A DNA stretch of 55,100 nt from Planctomycetota bacterium (GCA_029259725.1 JAJDER010000137.1:1-55100); one strand, 5' to 3'; positions 36,066 to 45,378 are shown, numbered from the stretch's first letter. Translations and numbers: made by a program. Notes: generated by a model from the sequence alone, not told the origin.

Positions 36066-37055
36066 TCAGGGTCCTGTCGTGGGCGCCTTGCCCGAGAAGG
36101 GCGCGACCGGCTCGCGCTCCAGCAGGGACGCGAGCTCGTCGATCGCGCGCATGGCCTCGCGGAACGAGATCAGGTTGCGGTAGATCTCGTCGGTCATGTC
36201 GTCGAGGTCGCGGGCGAGCAGGGTCGAGGCCACTCCGGCGTCCCGGATCGCGGCCGTGGTGCCCGGGAGGTCCGCGGCGGCCAGCGTGGCGTCGAACCCC
36301 TGCAGGGTCTGTTCGGCCTGGGCCGCCAGCAGCCGCAGCGGACTCTCCGGCGCATCCCAGGACTTCAGCACGGCGGACAGCTCGGTCAGGGTCTCGCCGC
36401 CCTGCTTCAGGGTCTGCTCGCTGGTCTCGAGCAGCGCCTCGGCACGCGCGGACAGCCCCGCGATGTCGAGTTCCTCGATGCGCCGGTTGGTCTGGGTCAC
36501 GGCCAGCTTCAGCTCGGCGAGCACCCCGGGGAGCGTCACCAGGATCTCGGTCACGCCGACCTCGAGGCTCTTGAGCGTCGACGGCCGCGACGGCACGTAG
36601 TTCCAGGGCACGTCGAAGGGCAGGTCGGGCGGGGGATACTGGGCGGGATCGACACGCTCGGCGCTCAGGAACTTCCGCCCGGTGATGCCCGCCGCGGCGA
36701 TCTGGAAGCGGATGTCCTGCGGCATCACGCCCGGCGTGCCCCAGTTCTCGAGCAACTCGTCGTCGTTCTTGAAGCCGAGGTTGTGGAGCACGTCCTGGTA
36801 GACGGCGACGTGGACCTCGACCTGGGACTGGTCCGGTGCGATGCGGATCTCGGGCACGCTGCCGATGGCGACCCCGCGGAACTTCACCTCCGAGCCGACG
36901 TCGAGCCCTTCGACCGACTCGTCGAAGTAGGTCACCATCGGGATCTCCACCCGCTCGAACTGACTCGCCCCGAGCCAGACCAGCGCGCCGAAGACCACGG
37001 CCACGCCCGCGACCACGAACAGACCGAGCTTCCAGGCGTTCGTCTTGGTGCTCAT
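36066..37055 (-). CDS. MlaD/MCE-domain protein
   Basis: 329 residues. A single transmembrane helix at about 9-27 (LGLFVVAGVAVVFGALVWLG) is followed by one MCE domain (VTYFDESVEGLDVGSEVKFRGVAIGSVPEI, about 40-130). The C-terminal part (about 165-315) is helical, with heptad-like alternation (LSARAEALLETSEQTLKQGGETL), suggesting a coiled tail that extends across the periplasm. MlaD-type proteins form a hexameric ring that conducts phospholipids between the membranes. Its ATG overlaps the stop of the ATPase gene by four bases (ATGA), so it is co-translated with MlaF. Confidence 0.9.
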   Translation of the reverse strand: MSTKTNAWKLGLFVVAGVAVVFGALVWLGASQFERVEIPMVTYFDESVEGLDVGSEVKFRGVAIGSVPEIRIAPDQSQVEVHVAVYQDVLHNLGFKNDDELLENWGTPGVMPQDIRFQIAAAGITGRKFLSAERVDPAQYPPPDLPFDVPWNYVPSRPSTLKSLEVGVTEILVTLPGVLAELKLAVTQTNRRIEELDIAGLSARAEALLETSEQTLKQGGETLTELSAVLKSWDAPESPLRLLAAQAEQTLQGFDATLAAADLPGTTAAIRDAGVASTLLARDLDDMTDEIYRNLISFREAMRAIDELASLLEREPVAPFSGKAPTTGP

Positions 37056-37861
37056 CCGATGTCTCCCACGGGCGTGCCGTCGCGCCCGAGCCTCTGGACC
37101 TGCTCGCCGGTCATCGCGTGCACCGGGGAGCGGTTGAAGAAGGCCTTCACGAACTGCACCGCGGTCTGGTCGCGCAGGGTGCGCGGGTCGCCCGAGGCGA
37201 TCATGCCGCCGGCGGCCTTGTCGAGCATGATGCAGCGCGTCGCGATCTTGAAGACGCTGGCCAGCTCGTGCGTGACGATCACGAGCGTGGTGTCGAGGAA
37301 CTGCGACAGGTCGCGGATCGTCTCGTCCAGTTCCACCGCGGTGATCGGGTCGAGCCCGGCCGAGGGTTCGTCCAGGAACAGCAGCGGCGGATCGAAGGCC
37401 AGGGCCCGGGCGATGCCGGCGCGCTTCTGCATGCCGCCGGAGATCTCGGCCGGCAGGTGGTTCTCGAAGCCCTCCAGCCCGACGAGGCGCAGCTTGGCGC
37501 GGACGACGGCATCGATGGCGTCCCGCTCCAGCCGGGTCCACTTGGAGAGCGGCAAGGCGACGTTCTCGGCCAGGGTCATGGAGCCGAACAGCGCGCCGGA
37601 CTGGAACATCATCCCGAACGGGGGCGCCTCGGTCGTGAGCCTCGGCGCGCCGAAGCCCTCGATGTGGATGCTCCCCGCCATGGGTGTCTGCAGCCCGATC
37701 AGGTGCCGCAGCAGGGTGGACTTGCCGCAGCCACTGCCGCCCAGGATCACGAACACGTCGCCGCGGGAGACGGTGAAGTTGAGGTCGCGCAACAGCGGCC
37801 GGCCACCCCAACCGATGGCCAGGCCCTCGACCGTGATGACCGGTGTCAGTCCCTCGCTCAC
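37052..37861 (-). CDS. MlaF-like ABC transporter ATPase
   Basis: 269 residues. Walker A is GGSGCGKST near residue 41, the signature motif ISGGMQKRAG follows near 145 and Walker B is LLFLDEPSAGLDP near 166. The LSGGM-type signature with MQKR is typical of the Mla/MCE importer class. The GTG start at 37861 overlaps the MlaE stop by four bases (GTGA), and its own stop overlaps the MlaD start (ATGA). It drives phospholipid transport with MlaE and MlaD. Confidence 0.93.
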   Translation of the reverse strand: MSEGLTPVITVEGLAIGWGGRPLLRDLNFTVSRGDVFVILGGSGCGKSTLLRHLIGLQTPMAGSIHIEGFGAPRLTTEAPPFGMMFQSGALFGSMTLAENVALPLSKWTRLERDAIDAVVRAKLRLVGLEGFENHLPAEISGGMQKRAGIARALAFDPPLLFLDEPSAGLDPITAVELDETIRDLSQFLDTTLVIVTHELASVFKIATRCIMLDKAAGGMIASGDPRTLRDQTAVQFVKAFFNRSPVHAMTGEQVQRLGRDGTPVGDIG

Positions 37862-39003
37862 GAGCGGAATCCGATCTGCTGGCCGAGCACGGTGAAGACC
37901 GCCGTGGCGATGACGAGCATCAGCAGACTGGTCACGACGGCGGAGGTCGTCGAGCGGCCCACGCCCTCGGCGCCGCCGCGCGTGGAGAGTCCGCGCTCGC
38001 AGGCCACGAGACCGATGATCACGGCGAAGACCGGAGGCTTCAGCATGCCGTAGGCGAAGTGGCCGAGGTTGAGTGCCTTGTGGCTCTCCTTGACCCAGGC
38101 GCTGGTGGTGATGTCCAGGTACCCGAGACCGATGACCGCTCCGCCCAGCATGCCCAGGACGTCGGCCAGGATGGTGAGCAGCGGCAGGGCGATGATGACG
38201 GCGATCGTGCGCGGCACGACGAGGTAGCGGTAGGGGCACAGGCCCAGGGTGCGCAGGGCGTCGATCTCCTCGTTGACCGCCATCGTGCCGAGTTCCGCCG
38301 CGTAGCCCGCGCCGGTGCGCGAGGCCACGATGATGGCGGTCATGAGCGGCCCCATCTCGCGCACCATGCCGAGCGCCACGGCGTCGGCCACGAAGATGTC
38401 GGCGCCGAACTTGTGCAGCTGCACGGCCGCCGAGTAGGCCGTGATCAGTCCGACCAGGAAGCTGATCAGGCACACGATCGGGACGCCGTCGGCGCCGACC
38501 TTCTCGGTCAGGTAGGGGATGTCGCGCCACTGGATCGTGCTCGGTTGGCGCACGGCGGCGACGATCGCTCGGGACATCTCGCCCACGAAGGCGAACCCGC
38601 CGCGCATCGACTCGATCAGGTCGAGGGTGAAGCGCCCGACCTGTTCCATGGTCCCGGCTCGGGCCGGAGCGGCTCGGAGCGGCGTGGCGTCGGCCTCGAT
38701 CCCGAAGCGGTCGATCAGCGCCTGCACGTCGGCGTTGGCCCCGCCGATGTCGATCGCTCGCCCGGCCTGCTCGCGCTCGTGGAAGAGGTGCTGGAGCACG
38801 GCCGCGGTGCCGCCGTCCAGGGTCTCGACCCCGGACAGGTCCACGCGCACCGGGCCGTGATCCTGATCGAGCGCCGCGCCGACGTCCCGCCAGAGCCGTT
38901 CCGCATCGGCCAGGACCAGGCGCCCGCTCAGCCGCAGGACGACCGGGTCGCCGGGCACGCGCTCCACGTGGGGCGGACCGGCGGTGGTCGCGGACGGGTC
39001 CAT
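37858..39003 (-). CDS. MlaE-like permease with N-terminal STAS domain
   Basis: 381 residues from the ATG at 39003; a GTG at 39060 would add 19. About 15-105 is a STAS-like domain (VVLRLSGRLVLADAERLWRDV ... VRVDLSGVETLDGGTAAVLQHLF), normally a separate MlaB protein. From about 130 comes the MlaE permease: five to six hydrophobic segments, with GADGVPIVCLISFLVGLITAYSA and RTGAGYAAELGTMAVNEEIDALRTLG, the conserved cytoplasmic helix. It transports phospholipids with MlaF and MlaD. Fusion of STAS to MlaE merges MlaB and MlaE in one chain. Confidence 0.92.
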   Translation of the reverse strand: MDPSATTAGPPHVERVPGDPVVLRLSGRLVLADAERLWRDVGAALDQDHGPVRVDLSGVETLDGGTAAVLQHLFHEREQAGRAIDIGGANADVQALIDRFGIEADATPLRAAPARAGTMEQVGRFTLDLIESMRGGFAFVGEMSRAIVAAVRQPSTIQWRDIPYLTEKVGADGVPIVCLISFLVGLITAYSAAVQLHKFGADIFVADAVALGMVREMGPLMTAIIVASRTGAGYAAELGTMAVNEEIDALRTLGLCPYRYLVVPRTIAVIIALPLLTILADVLGMLGGAVIGLGYLDITTSAWVKESHKALNLGHFAYGMLKPPVFAVIIGLVACERGLSTRGGAEGVGRSTTSAVVTSLLMLVIATAVFTVLGQQIGFRS

Positions 39004-39213
39004 CGGGGCGTTCCGGCGCGGGCGGGACGGAGGTGGAGCTGGGGTCGGCGCAGGCCGCACGCGGGCCGCCGAGTCCCTCGAATGTAGGTGATGCCGGCCG
39101 GATCCCGAGGGCCGATCCCACTTCCGGTCGGAGCGCGATTCGTGAAGATGGCGACGGGACTAAGACGGGGGCGGCTCTCCCGTCGTCACGGCCGAGCCCT
39201 GGCCAGGAGCCCG

Positions 39214-39762
39214 ATGACCGCACGATCGCAAAGCGACCCGACAGGTGACCACGCCGACTGGCTGCGGGCGGCGGTGGAGCGCTACGAAGCCCCGCTGATC
39301 CGCCACGCCGACGGCGTCGTCCACGACCTCGACCGGGCCCGCGACATCGTGCAGGACACCTTCCTCCGGCTCTGTCGCCAGGAACGATCCGCGGTCGAAG
39401 GGCACCTGGCCAAGTGGCTCTTCACGGTCTGCAGGAACCGCGCCGTCGATGTCTGGCGCAAGGAGAGCCGCATGAACCCCACCGAGAGCAGCACCCTGGA
39501 CCGCGTCGACACCGGGCAAGCCGGACCCGTCGCCCGGCTCCAGACCAACGAGGCCACCAGCGAGGTCTGGTCCACGCTCGGCACCCTGCCGCCACGGCAA
39601 CAGCAAGCCCTCCTGCTCAAGTTCCAGGACGGCTTCAGCTACCGCGAGATCGCCGACGCCATGGGCACCAACGTGAACAACGTCGGTGTCCTGCTGCACA
39701 CGGCGCTCAAGTCCCTCCGCAAGCGGGTCGGCGAGCCGTCCCGCCTGGCTCCCGAAGCGTAA
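39214..39762 (+). CDS. ECF RNA polymerase sigma factor
   Basis: 182 residues from the ATG at 39214, preceded by AGGAG at 39205-39209. Region 2 is seen at about 30-85 (ARDIVQDTFLRLCRQ, AKWLFTVCRNRAVDVWRKESR). Region 4 is LGTLPPRQQQALLLKFQDGFSYREIADAMG, with VNNVGVLLHTALKSLRKRV, near 115-170. It lies 9 bases before a large VWA protein whose N-terminus is anti-sigma-like, so the two probably form a regulatory pair. Confidence 0.93.
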   Translation: MTARSQSDPTGDHADWLRAAVERYEAPLIRHADGVVHDLDRARDIVQDTFLRLCRQERSAVEGHLAKWLFTVCRNRAVDVWRKESRMNPTESSTLDRVDTGQAGPVARLQTNEATSEVWSTLGTLPPRQQQALLLKFQDGFSYREIADAMGTNVNNVGVLLHTALKSLRKRVGEPSRLAPEA

Positions 39763-39771
39763 GGAGCACCG

Positions 39772-42630
39772 ATGAGCCACCAAGACATGCACGACCCGAA
39801 CGATGACCAGCGCGATGACCGCGGCTTCGATGGTGGCGACGAGAACCTCGCCGCACCGACCGGTCCGCTGACCTCCACCGATGATCCGCGCCTGACCGCC
39901 TATGCGCTGGGCGAGCTCGATCCGGCCGACCGCACCCTGGTCGAGACCTTCCTGGCCGAGCACCCCGACGCCCGTGCCGAGGTGAGCGAGATCCAGGCCA
40001 CCGCCGCCATGCTCGGCACCGAGCTCGCCGCCGTCGCCGCTCCCGGCCTCACCGAGGCGCAGCGCGCCACGATCGATGCGGCCGTCACCAGCGGCGTGCC
40101 GCCGCACGCCGCGGGCCCCGGCCCGATCCTGTCCTTTCCGGCGAAGTCCCTCGCCGCCGCGGCCGCCGCGCTCATGATCCTGGTGGTCGGCGCGATGTAC
40201 TTCACGCCGCAGCAGATGTTCTACGCGCCCGCCGACTTCGCCGACGCGGGTCCGCCCTCGAGCACCCGGCCGAGCGACTTCGCGGCGCGGGATTCCGAGG
40301 CCGGGAACTCCCTGCAACAGCTCGGCTACAGCCGCGGCGAGTCGGGGGAGGCCATGGAAAGCCTGCGCTCGATGGGCTACCTCGACGCGACTTCCGGTGC
40401 GCGCCGCGATGACAGACGGCCCGACATCGCGGGCACGGTGGGCGGCCAGGGCGGTGGCGCGGGTGACGACCGCATCGACATCGACGAAGCGACCCGGTGG
40501 AGCTTCCGCGCGAGTCGGCAGGACCTCGCGGACGGCGGTGACCTCCTCGCGAAGAACGGCTCGCCGCCGGTCGGCAAGGACGGGGTGGTCATGCGCCTTG
40601 GCGCCGACGTGGACGCCGACTCCCCCTTCCAATACGACATGTTCGGTGACCAGGTGGCCTCCGGTGATGACCCCTCCGCCGACCTGTTGCTCGATCGCAG
40701 CGATGTCGTGTTCCACGAAGCCTTCGAGATGGCGGCGCCCGAGCAGATGCCTGTGGTCGAGGGCGGCTCGGCGCCGATCGGTGTCGCCAGCGGAGCGGGC
40801 GTTGCTCCGGGGCGTGCCATGACCGCCGGACGGCGTGCCAACGTGGCCATGCCCAGCGGGGCGCCCGCGCCCACGTCACCCGCCGCAGCCGGTTCGGCCG
40901 GTCTGGAGCTGCGCTTCGCCGGCGGTGAGGCCGAGCGCATGGCGGAGCTGGGGTACGGGGAAAGTGCCGAGGCCGCGACACGCCCGGTCTGGCCCGCGCC
41001 GCCCTTTGCCAACGGGGTGCTCCCGATCCCGCTCGCGCCCGAGGCCGGGTTCGAGGCCGTGGCCCCCCCGGTGCTCGACGCCCTCGGCTACACCGAAGGC
41101 GACACCGACGGTGACGACCTGAGCAGCGCCACGCGGCGCTACGAGCGTGACGCCCGCCGCCCGACGCCGCGCAACGAGTCCTACGTCGCACCGCCGGAGA
41201 ACGCCTTCACCGACCCGCGCGACGAGCCGCTCTCCACCTTCGGCGTGGACGTGGACACGGCCAGCTACAGCAACGTGCGCCGCTTCCTGATGAACGGTCA
41301 GCTGCCGCCGCCGAACGCGGTGCGGCTGGAGGAGCTGGTCAACGCCTTCGACCTGGGCGTGTCCGCCGATCGCGTCGGCGACGCCTTCGACGAGCGTCCG
41401 CTGGCCGTGGTGGTCGAGGCCGCCGGTTGCCCCTGGGCTCCCGAGCATCGTCTGGCCTCGATCACGCTGCAGGCGCGCCCGCCGAGTGTCGAGCGTCCGC
41501 CGGCCAACCTGGTGTTCCTGGTGGACGTGTCCGGCTCGATGGACAGCGACAACAAGCTGCCGCTGCTCAAGAGCTCCATGCGCCTGCTGATCAGTCAGCT
41601 GCAGACGCAGGATCGCGTGGCCATCGTGACCTACAGCAACAACTCGCGCATGGCCCTGCCGTCCACGAGCTGCGAGCAGAAGGACGTGATCCTCGCGGCC
41701 CTCGACGCGCTGCAGCCCGGTGGTTCCACGAACGGCGAGGCCGGTCTGCGGCAGGCCTACAAGACGGCCAACGAGCACTTCATCAAGGGTGGCGTGAACC
41801 GCGTCTTCCTGGCCACCGACGGCGACTTCAACGTGGGCGCCTCGGCTGAGTCCGAGCTGAAGGCGATCATCACGCAGTCGGCGCGGACCGGCGTGTTCCT
41901 GACCGTGCTGGGCTTCGGCACCGGCAACCTCAAGGACAGCAAGCTCGAGGTCATGGCGGACAACGGCAACGGCCAGTACGCCTACATCGACACCCTGGCC
42001 GAAGGTCAGCGCGTGCTCATGGAGCAGGCCGGGTCCACGCTCGAGGTGGTCGCCAAGGACGTCAAGCTGCAGGTCGAGTTCAACCCCGGCAAGGTCGCCG
42101 CCTACCGTCTGCTCGGTTACGAGAATCGCAAGCTGGCCGCGCAGGACTTCAACGACGACCGCAAGGACGCCGGCGACATCGGCGCGGGCCACACGGTCAC
42201 GGCGCTGTACGAGATCGTGCCGACGGGGGTGGCCTGGAAGCCGCAGGTCGATGCGCTGCGCTACCAGGTGAACGCCGACGCGGTCGTGGAAGAGGAACAG
42301 GAAGACGATCGGGTGCCGGTCGCGGTCGAGAGCGACGAGCTGCTCTTCGTGAAGATGCGCTGGAAGACGCCCGAGGGCAACACCAGCCAGCTCTTCGAGC
42401 GCAGTCTGATGGACGGCGGTCAGGACTTCGAGCAGGCCTCGGCCAACCTGCGCTTCGGCGCGGCGGTGGTGGGCTTCGGCATGCTGCTGCGCGACTCGGC
42501 CCACGCCGGTGACGCGAGCTTCGGCCGCCTGGCGGAGATCGCGGACGGCGCCCGCGGCAGCGACCCGGGCGGTCACCGCGCCGAGTTCGTGCGCCTCGTG
42601 AAGCTGGCCCGGGGGCTCACCGGCCGCTGA
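39772..42630 (+). CDS. YfbK-like VWA protein with anti-sigma-like N-terminus
   Basis: 952 residues. About 28-85 is an anti-sigma-like segment (DDPRLTAYALGELDPADRTLVETFLAEHP) without zinc-binding cysteines, so it may bind the sigma factor encoded just upstream. One transmembrane helix lies at about 124-143. A long Ser/Gly/Ala-rich linker with scattered L-G-Y motifs spans about 150-460. A VWA_N domain starts near 465 (ENAFTDPRDEPLSTFGVDVDTASYSN), then the VWA domain with the metal site D585-x-S-x-S (VDVSGSMDSDNK), and a YfbK-type C-terminal domain to the end. AAGGAG precedes the ATG. Likely a membrane-anchored regulator or complex-assembly factor reaching the periplasm. Confidence 0.88.
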   Translation: MSHQDMHDPNDDQRDDRGFDGGDENLAAPTGPLTSTDDPRLTAYALGELDPADRTLVETFLAEHPDARAEVSEIQATAAMLGTELAAVAAPGLTEAQRATIDAAVTSGVPPHAAGPGPILSFPAKSLAAAAAALMILVVGAMYFTPQQMFYAPADFADAGPPSSTRPSDFAARDSEAGNSLQQLGYSRGESGEAMESLRSMGYLDATSGARRDDRRPDIAGTVGGQGGGAGDDRIDIDEATRWSFRASRQDLADGGDLLAKNGSPPVGKDGVVMRLGADVDADSPFQYDMFGDQVASGDDPSADLLLDRSDVVFHEAFEMAAPEQMPVVEGGSAPIGVASGAGVAPGRAMTAGRRANVAMPSGAPAPTSPAAAGSAGLELRFAGGEAERMAELGYGESAEAATRPVWPAPPFANGVLPIPLAPEAGFEAVAPPVLDALGYTEGDTDGDDLSSATRRYERDARRPTPRNESYVAPPENAFTDPRDEPLSTFGVDVDTASYSNVRRFLMNGQLPPPNAVRLEELVNAFDLGVSADRVGDAFDERPLAVVVEAAGCPWAPEHRLASITLQARPPSVERPPANLVFLVDVSGSMDSDNKLPLLKSSMRLLISQLQTQDRVAIVTYSNNSRMALPSTSCEQKDVILAALDALQPGGSTNGEAGLRQAYKTANEHFIKGGVNRVFLATDGDFNVGASAESELKAIITQSARTGVFLTVLGFGTGNLKDSKLEVMADNGNGQYAYIDTLAEGQRVLMEQAGSTLEVVAKDVKLQVEFNPGKVAAYRLLGYENRKLAAQDFNDDRKDAGDIGAGHTVTALYEIVPTGVAWKPQVDALRYQVNADAVVEEEQEDDRVPVAVESDELLFVKMRWKTPEGNTSQLFERSLMDGGQDFEQASANLRFGAAVVGFGMLLRDSAHAGDASFGRLAEIADGARGSDPGGHRAEFVRLVKLARGLTGR

Positions 42631-42673
42631 GCCGACGGCCGGCTCCTTGGGCGGCGCGCCTCGCAGGAACCCT

Positions 42674-42711
42674 CGATCCCCGGAGTGGCTTTGACGCTGC
42701 TCCGGGGATCG
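42674..42711. terminator. Perfect 12-bp inverted repeat after the VWA gene
   Basis: CGATCCCCGGAG at 42674-42685 pairs perfectly with CTCCGGGGATCG at 42700-42711, leaving a 14-base loop. It lies 43 bases after the VWA stop codon. The following bases are GCCATTCTC, so a T-run is weak. A terminator or attenuator ahead of the MBOAT gene is the simplest reading. Confidence 0.6.
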
Positions 42712-42786
42712 GCCATTCTCGTCGCGGCGTGCGCAGGGGTGCGCGCGGGCACGGGCCGCGATGGCGTGGCGCACGAGACGACGAGC

Positions 42787-44220
42787 ATGGTTTTCAACAG
42801 CCTCGAGTTCGCCGTCTTCTTCCTGGCTGTCTTCGCGCTGTACCACGCGCTGCGGCACCGCGCGCAGAACCTGCTGCTGCTCGTCGCCAGCTACGTCTTC
42901 TACGGCGCGTGGGACTGGCGCTTCCTGGGACTGATCGCGCTGTCGACGGTGGTCGACTACGCGGTCGGGCTGCAGCTCGCGGCCACGGACGACGTCGCGC
43001 GACGCAAGCGCTGGCTGCTGGTCAGCCTGGTCACCAACCTCGGCATCCTGGGCGCGTTCAAGTACTTCGGCTTCTTCGCGGATTCGCTGGCCGGACTCGC
43101 GGCGCTCGGCGGCCTGGACCTGCCGCGCGTCACGACCGAGATCGTGCTGCCCGTCGGCATCAGCTTCTACACCTTCCAGACGCTCAGCTACACGATCGAC
43201 ATCTACCGCAAGCGACTGCAACCGACCCGGGGCTTCCTCGACTTCGCGCTGTTCGTGGCCTTCTTCCCGCAGCTCGTGGCCGGGCCGATCGAACGCGCGA
43301 GCCGACTGCTGCCCCAGGTGCTCTCGCCCCGCAAGCCGACCTCGGCCGGCTTCGGCTCGGGCTGCTGGCTGATCCTGCGTGGCCTGTTCAAGAAGGTGGT
43401 CCTGGCCGACAACCTCGCGCCGCTCGCGGACCGCGTGTTCGAGTCCGGCGCGGACGTCACCGGCCTCGAGACCCTGCTCGGCGTCTACGCCTTCGCCTGG
43501 CAGATCTACGGCGACTTCTCGGGCTACAGCGACATGGCCCGCGGTCTCGCGCGGCTGCTCGGTTTCGAGCTCATGCTCAACTTCGACCTGCCGTACCTGG
43601 CGACGAGCCCGAGCGACTTCTGGCGGCGCTGGCACATCAGCCTGTCGACCTGGCTGCGCGACTACCTCTACATCCCGCTGGGCGGCAACCGCGGCGGGCG
43701 CGCGTTCGTGGTGCGCAACCTGATGCTGACCATGCTGCTCGGCGGCCTGTGGCACGGCGCGGCCTGGACCTTCGTGGCCTGGGGGCTGTACCAGGGCCTG
43801 CTGCTCGTGGCGCATCGATCCGCGGAGCCGGCGCTGACGCGGCTGGCGCCGACCGGCCCGATCGGCGCCAGGCTGTGGTGGGGGCTGCGGGTCGTCGTCA
43901 CGTTCCACCTGGCCTGCGTCGGCTGGCTGATCTTCCGAGCCGAGTCCTTCGCCGACCTGGGGCGACGGGTCGGGACGCTCGTGGGCAGCGTGACCGCGTC
44001 GATCCCCGAACCGGGCCTCGCGCTCGAGTGGCTGCCGGTCCTCGCCGTGCTGATCCTGCCCGTGCTGCTGTTCCAGGTCGTGCAAGCCGCCCGGCGCGAT
44101 CCCGAGGTGCTCGTGTCGGCGCCGCTGCTGGTGCGCACCCTCGTCTACGTCGTCGTGTTCGAGGCGATCGTGCTGCTCGGCGAGGACTTCGGTGCCCCCT
44201 TCATCTACTTCCAGTTCTGA
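42787..44220 (+). CDS. MBOAT family O-acyltransferase (AlgI-like)
   Basis: 477 residues, typical of AlgI/DltB-type MBOAT enzymes. They move an acyl group across the inner membrane and pass it to a polymer or carrier outside. About ten hydrophobic segments are seen. The signature region is SPSDFWRRWHISLSTWLRDYLYIPLGGNRGG, and the catalytic histidine is in LLGGLWHGAAWTF near residue 323. The early VGISFYTFQTLSYTIDIYR is also conserved. A start at ATG 42787 fits the usual N-terminus (NSLEFAVFF). The next gene encodes an SGNH-like protein, which often acts with MBOAT proteins as the acyl transferase for a polysaccharide. Confidence 0.92.
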   Translation: MVFNSLEFAVFFLAVFALYHALRHRAQNLLLLVASYVFYGAWDWRFLGLIALSTVVDYAVGLQLAATDDVARRKRWLLVSLVTNLGILGAFKYFGFFADSLAGLAALGGLDLPRVTTEIVLPVGISFYTFQTLSYTIDIYRKRLQPTRGFLDFALFVAFFPQLVAGPIERASRLLPQVLSPRKPTSAGFGSGCWLILRGLFKKVVLADNLAPLADRVFESGADVTGLETLLGVYAFAWQIYGDFSGYSDMARGLARLLGFELMLNFDLPYLATSPSDFWRRWHISLSTWLRDYLYIPLGGNRGGRAFVVRNLMLTMLLGGLWHGAAWTFVAWGLYQGLLLVAHRSAEPALTRLAPTGPIGARLWWGLRVVVTFHLACVGWLIFRAESFADLGRRVGTLVGSVTASIPEPGLALEWLPVLAVLILPVLLFQVVQAARRDPEVLVSAPLLVRTLVYVVVFEAIVLLGEDFGAPFIYFQF

Positions 44221-44238
44221 TCCAGGTCCGCGATCTCG

Positions 44239-45378
44239 ATGACAGCGATGCCCCACGCGCCCGACAGCACGCGAGCCGGCTGGCCCTGGGCCGGCCTGCT
44301 GGCGGTGCTCGTCGTGCTGCTGCTCGATCGCTGGTGTCTCAGCGAGGCCCGGGACTGGTCGCAGGTGTTCCGCCGCATCGACGCCGAGCGGCATCTCGAG
44401 TCGGGGCTGGCGAAGGACCGCATGCAGCTGCGCAAGCTGGACCGCCTGCACCCGGCCTATGCGACCGCCGTGGTCCTGGGCAGCAGTCGTGCGGGCGCGG
44501 GCTTCCAGTTCGAGACACACCCGAAGGACGTGCGCGCGCGGATCGGCAAGCTGGCCCACGCGGGGCTCAACCCCCTGGAACTGCGCTCGATGCTCGGCGA
44601 GATCGCCGAGCGCGAGCCCACCGTGGCGCTGCTCCTGCTCTCCGAGTTCGACACCCATGCGCCGTTGCGGCTCGTGCCCCACGCCATGGGCGACGACCTG
44701 GGTGCGGTGTGGGAGCTCGCGGTGGCGACGCCGCCGGGGTTCGTGTTCGAGCATCGCACCGACCTGCTTCGCATGCTGCTCGTCGGCGTGCTGAACGGCT
44801 ATCGCTTCCGCTCGGTGCTCGGTGCGGCGGGGCTGGATGCGGGACGTCACTTCGCGAGTGACGAGCGCTGGCCGGCCCTCGACGCCGAGCGCCCGCTCCC
44901 GGCCCTGGGCCGCCGCGTGCCGATGCCACGCGAGGTCGAGCTGCTGATCGCGGAGGGCGGCGTGTTCCCGCGACAGGCCGCCGCGGCGATCCGACAGCAG
45001 GCCTCGCAGCTGCTGGGCCTCGCTCACGGCGCCCAGGCCGAGGTGCAGACGGGGCTGGTGCGTGCGCTCGTGGCGGGCCTGCGCGAGGCGGGTGCCCGGG
45101 TGGTGATCCTGGAGGGACCGCTGCATCCGCTCGCCGCGCACCTGCGTCAGCCCGATCTGCGCGCCGAGTTCCTGAGCTTCATGGAGGAGCTGGTCGTCGA
45201 TGCGGGCGTGACCTTCGTGCCGCTCACCGAGCAGCCGAGCTACAGCCCGGCCGAGTTCGGGGACCTGACCCACCTGAACGAGATCGGAGCCCGCAAGCTG
45301 TCCGACGTGGCGCTGGAGCAGCTCACCCGAGCGTTCGAGGCGCAGGCGGTCCCGGGTGACCCCAACGCTGGCCGCTGA
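44239..45378 (+). CDS. SGNH-hydrolase-like partner of the MBOAT protein
   Basis: 379 residues. A signal anchor is at about 17-33 (WAGLLAVLVVLLLDRW). Block I of the SGNH fold is VVLGSSRAG (Gly-Ser-Ser) near residue 81, and the C-terminal Asp-His pair appears as GDLTHLNEIGARKLSD near residue 342. The layout is that of the periplasmic AlgX/AlgJ or DltD-like partners that complete acyl transfer. It starts 18 bases after the MBOAT gene, so the two form an operon. Start may be 44239 or the ATG at 44248. The acceptor polymer is unknown. Confidence 0.78.
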   Translation: MTAMPHAPDSTRAGWPWAGLLAVLVVLLLDRWCLSEARDWSQVFRRIDAERHLESGLAKDRMQLRKLDRLHPAYATAVVLGSSRAGAGFQFETHPKDVRARIGKLAHAGLNPLELRSMLGEIAEREPTVALLLLSEFDTHAPLRLVPHAMGDDLGAVWELAVATPPGFVFEHRTDLLRMLLVGVLNGYRFRSVLGAAGLDAGRHFASDERWPALDAERPLPALGRRVPMPREVELLIAEGGVFPRQAAAAIRQQASQLLGLAHGAQAEVQTGLVRALVAGLREAGARVVILEGPLHPLAAHLRQPDLRAEFLSFMEELVVDAGVTFVPLTEQPSYSPAEFGDLTHLNEIGARKLSDVALEQLTRAFEAQAVPGDPNAGR

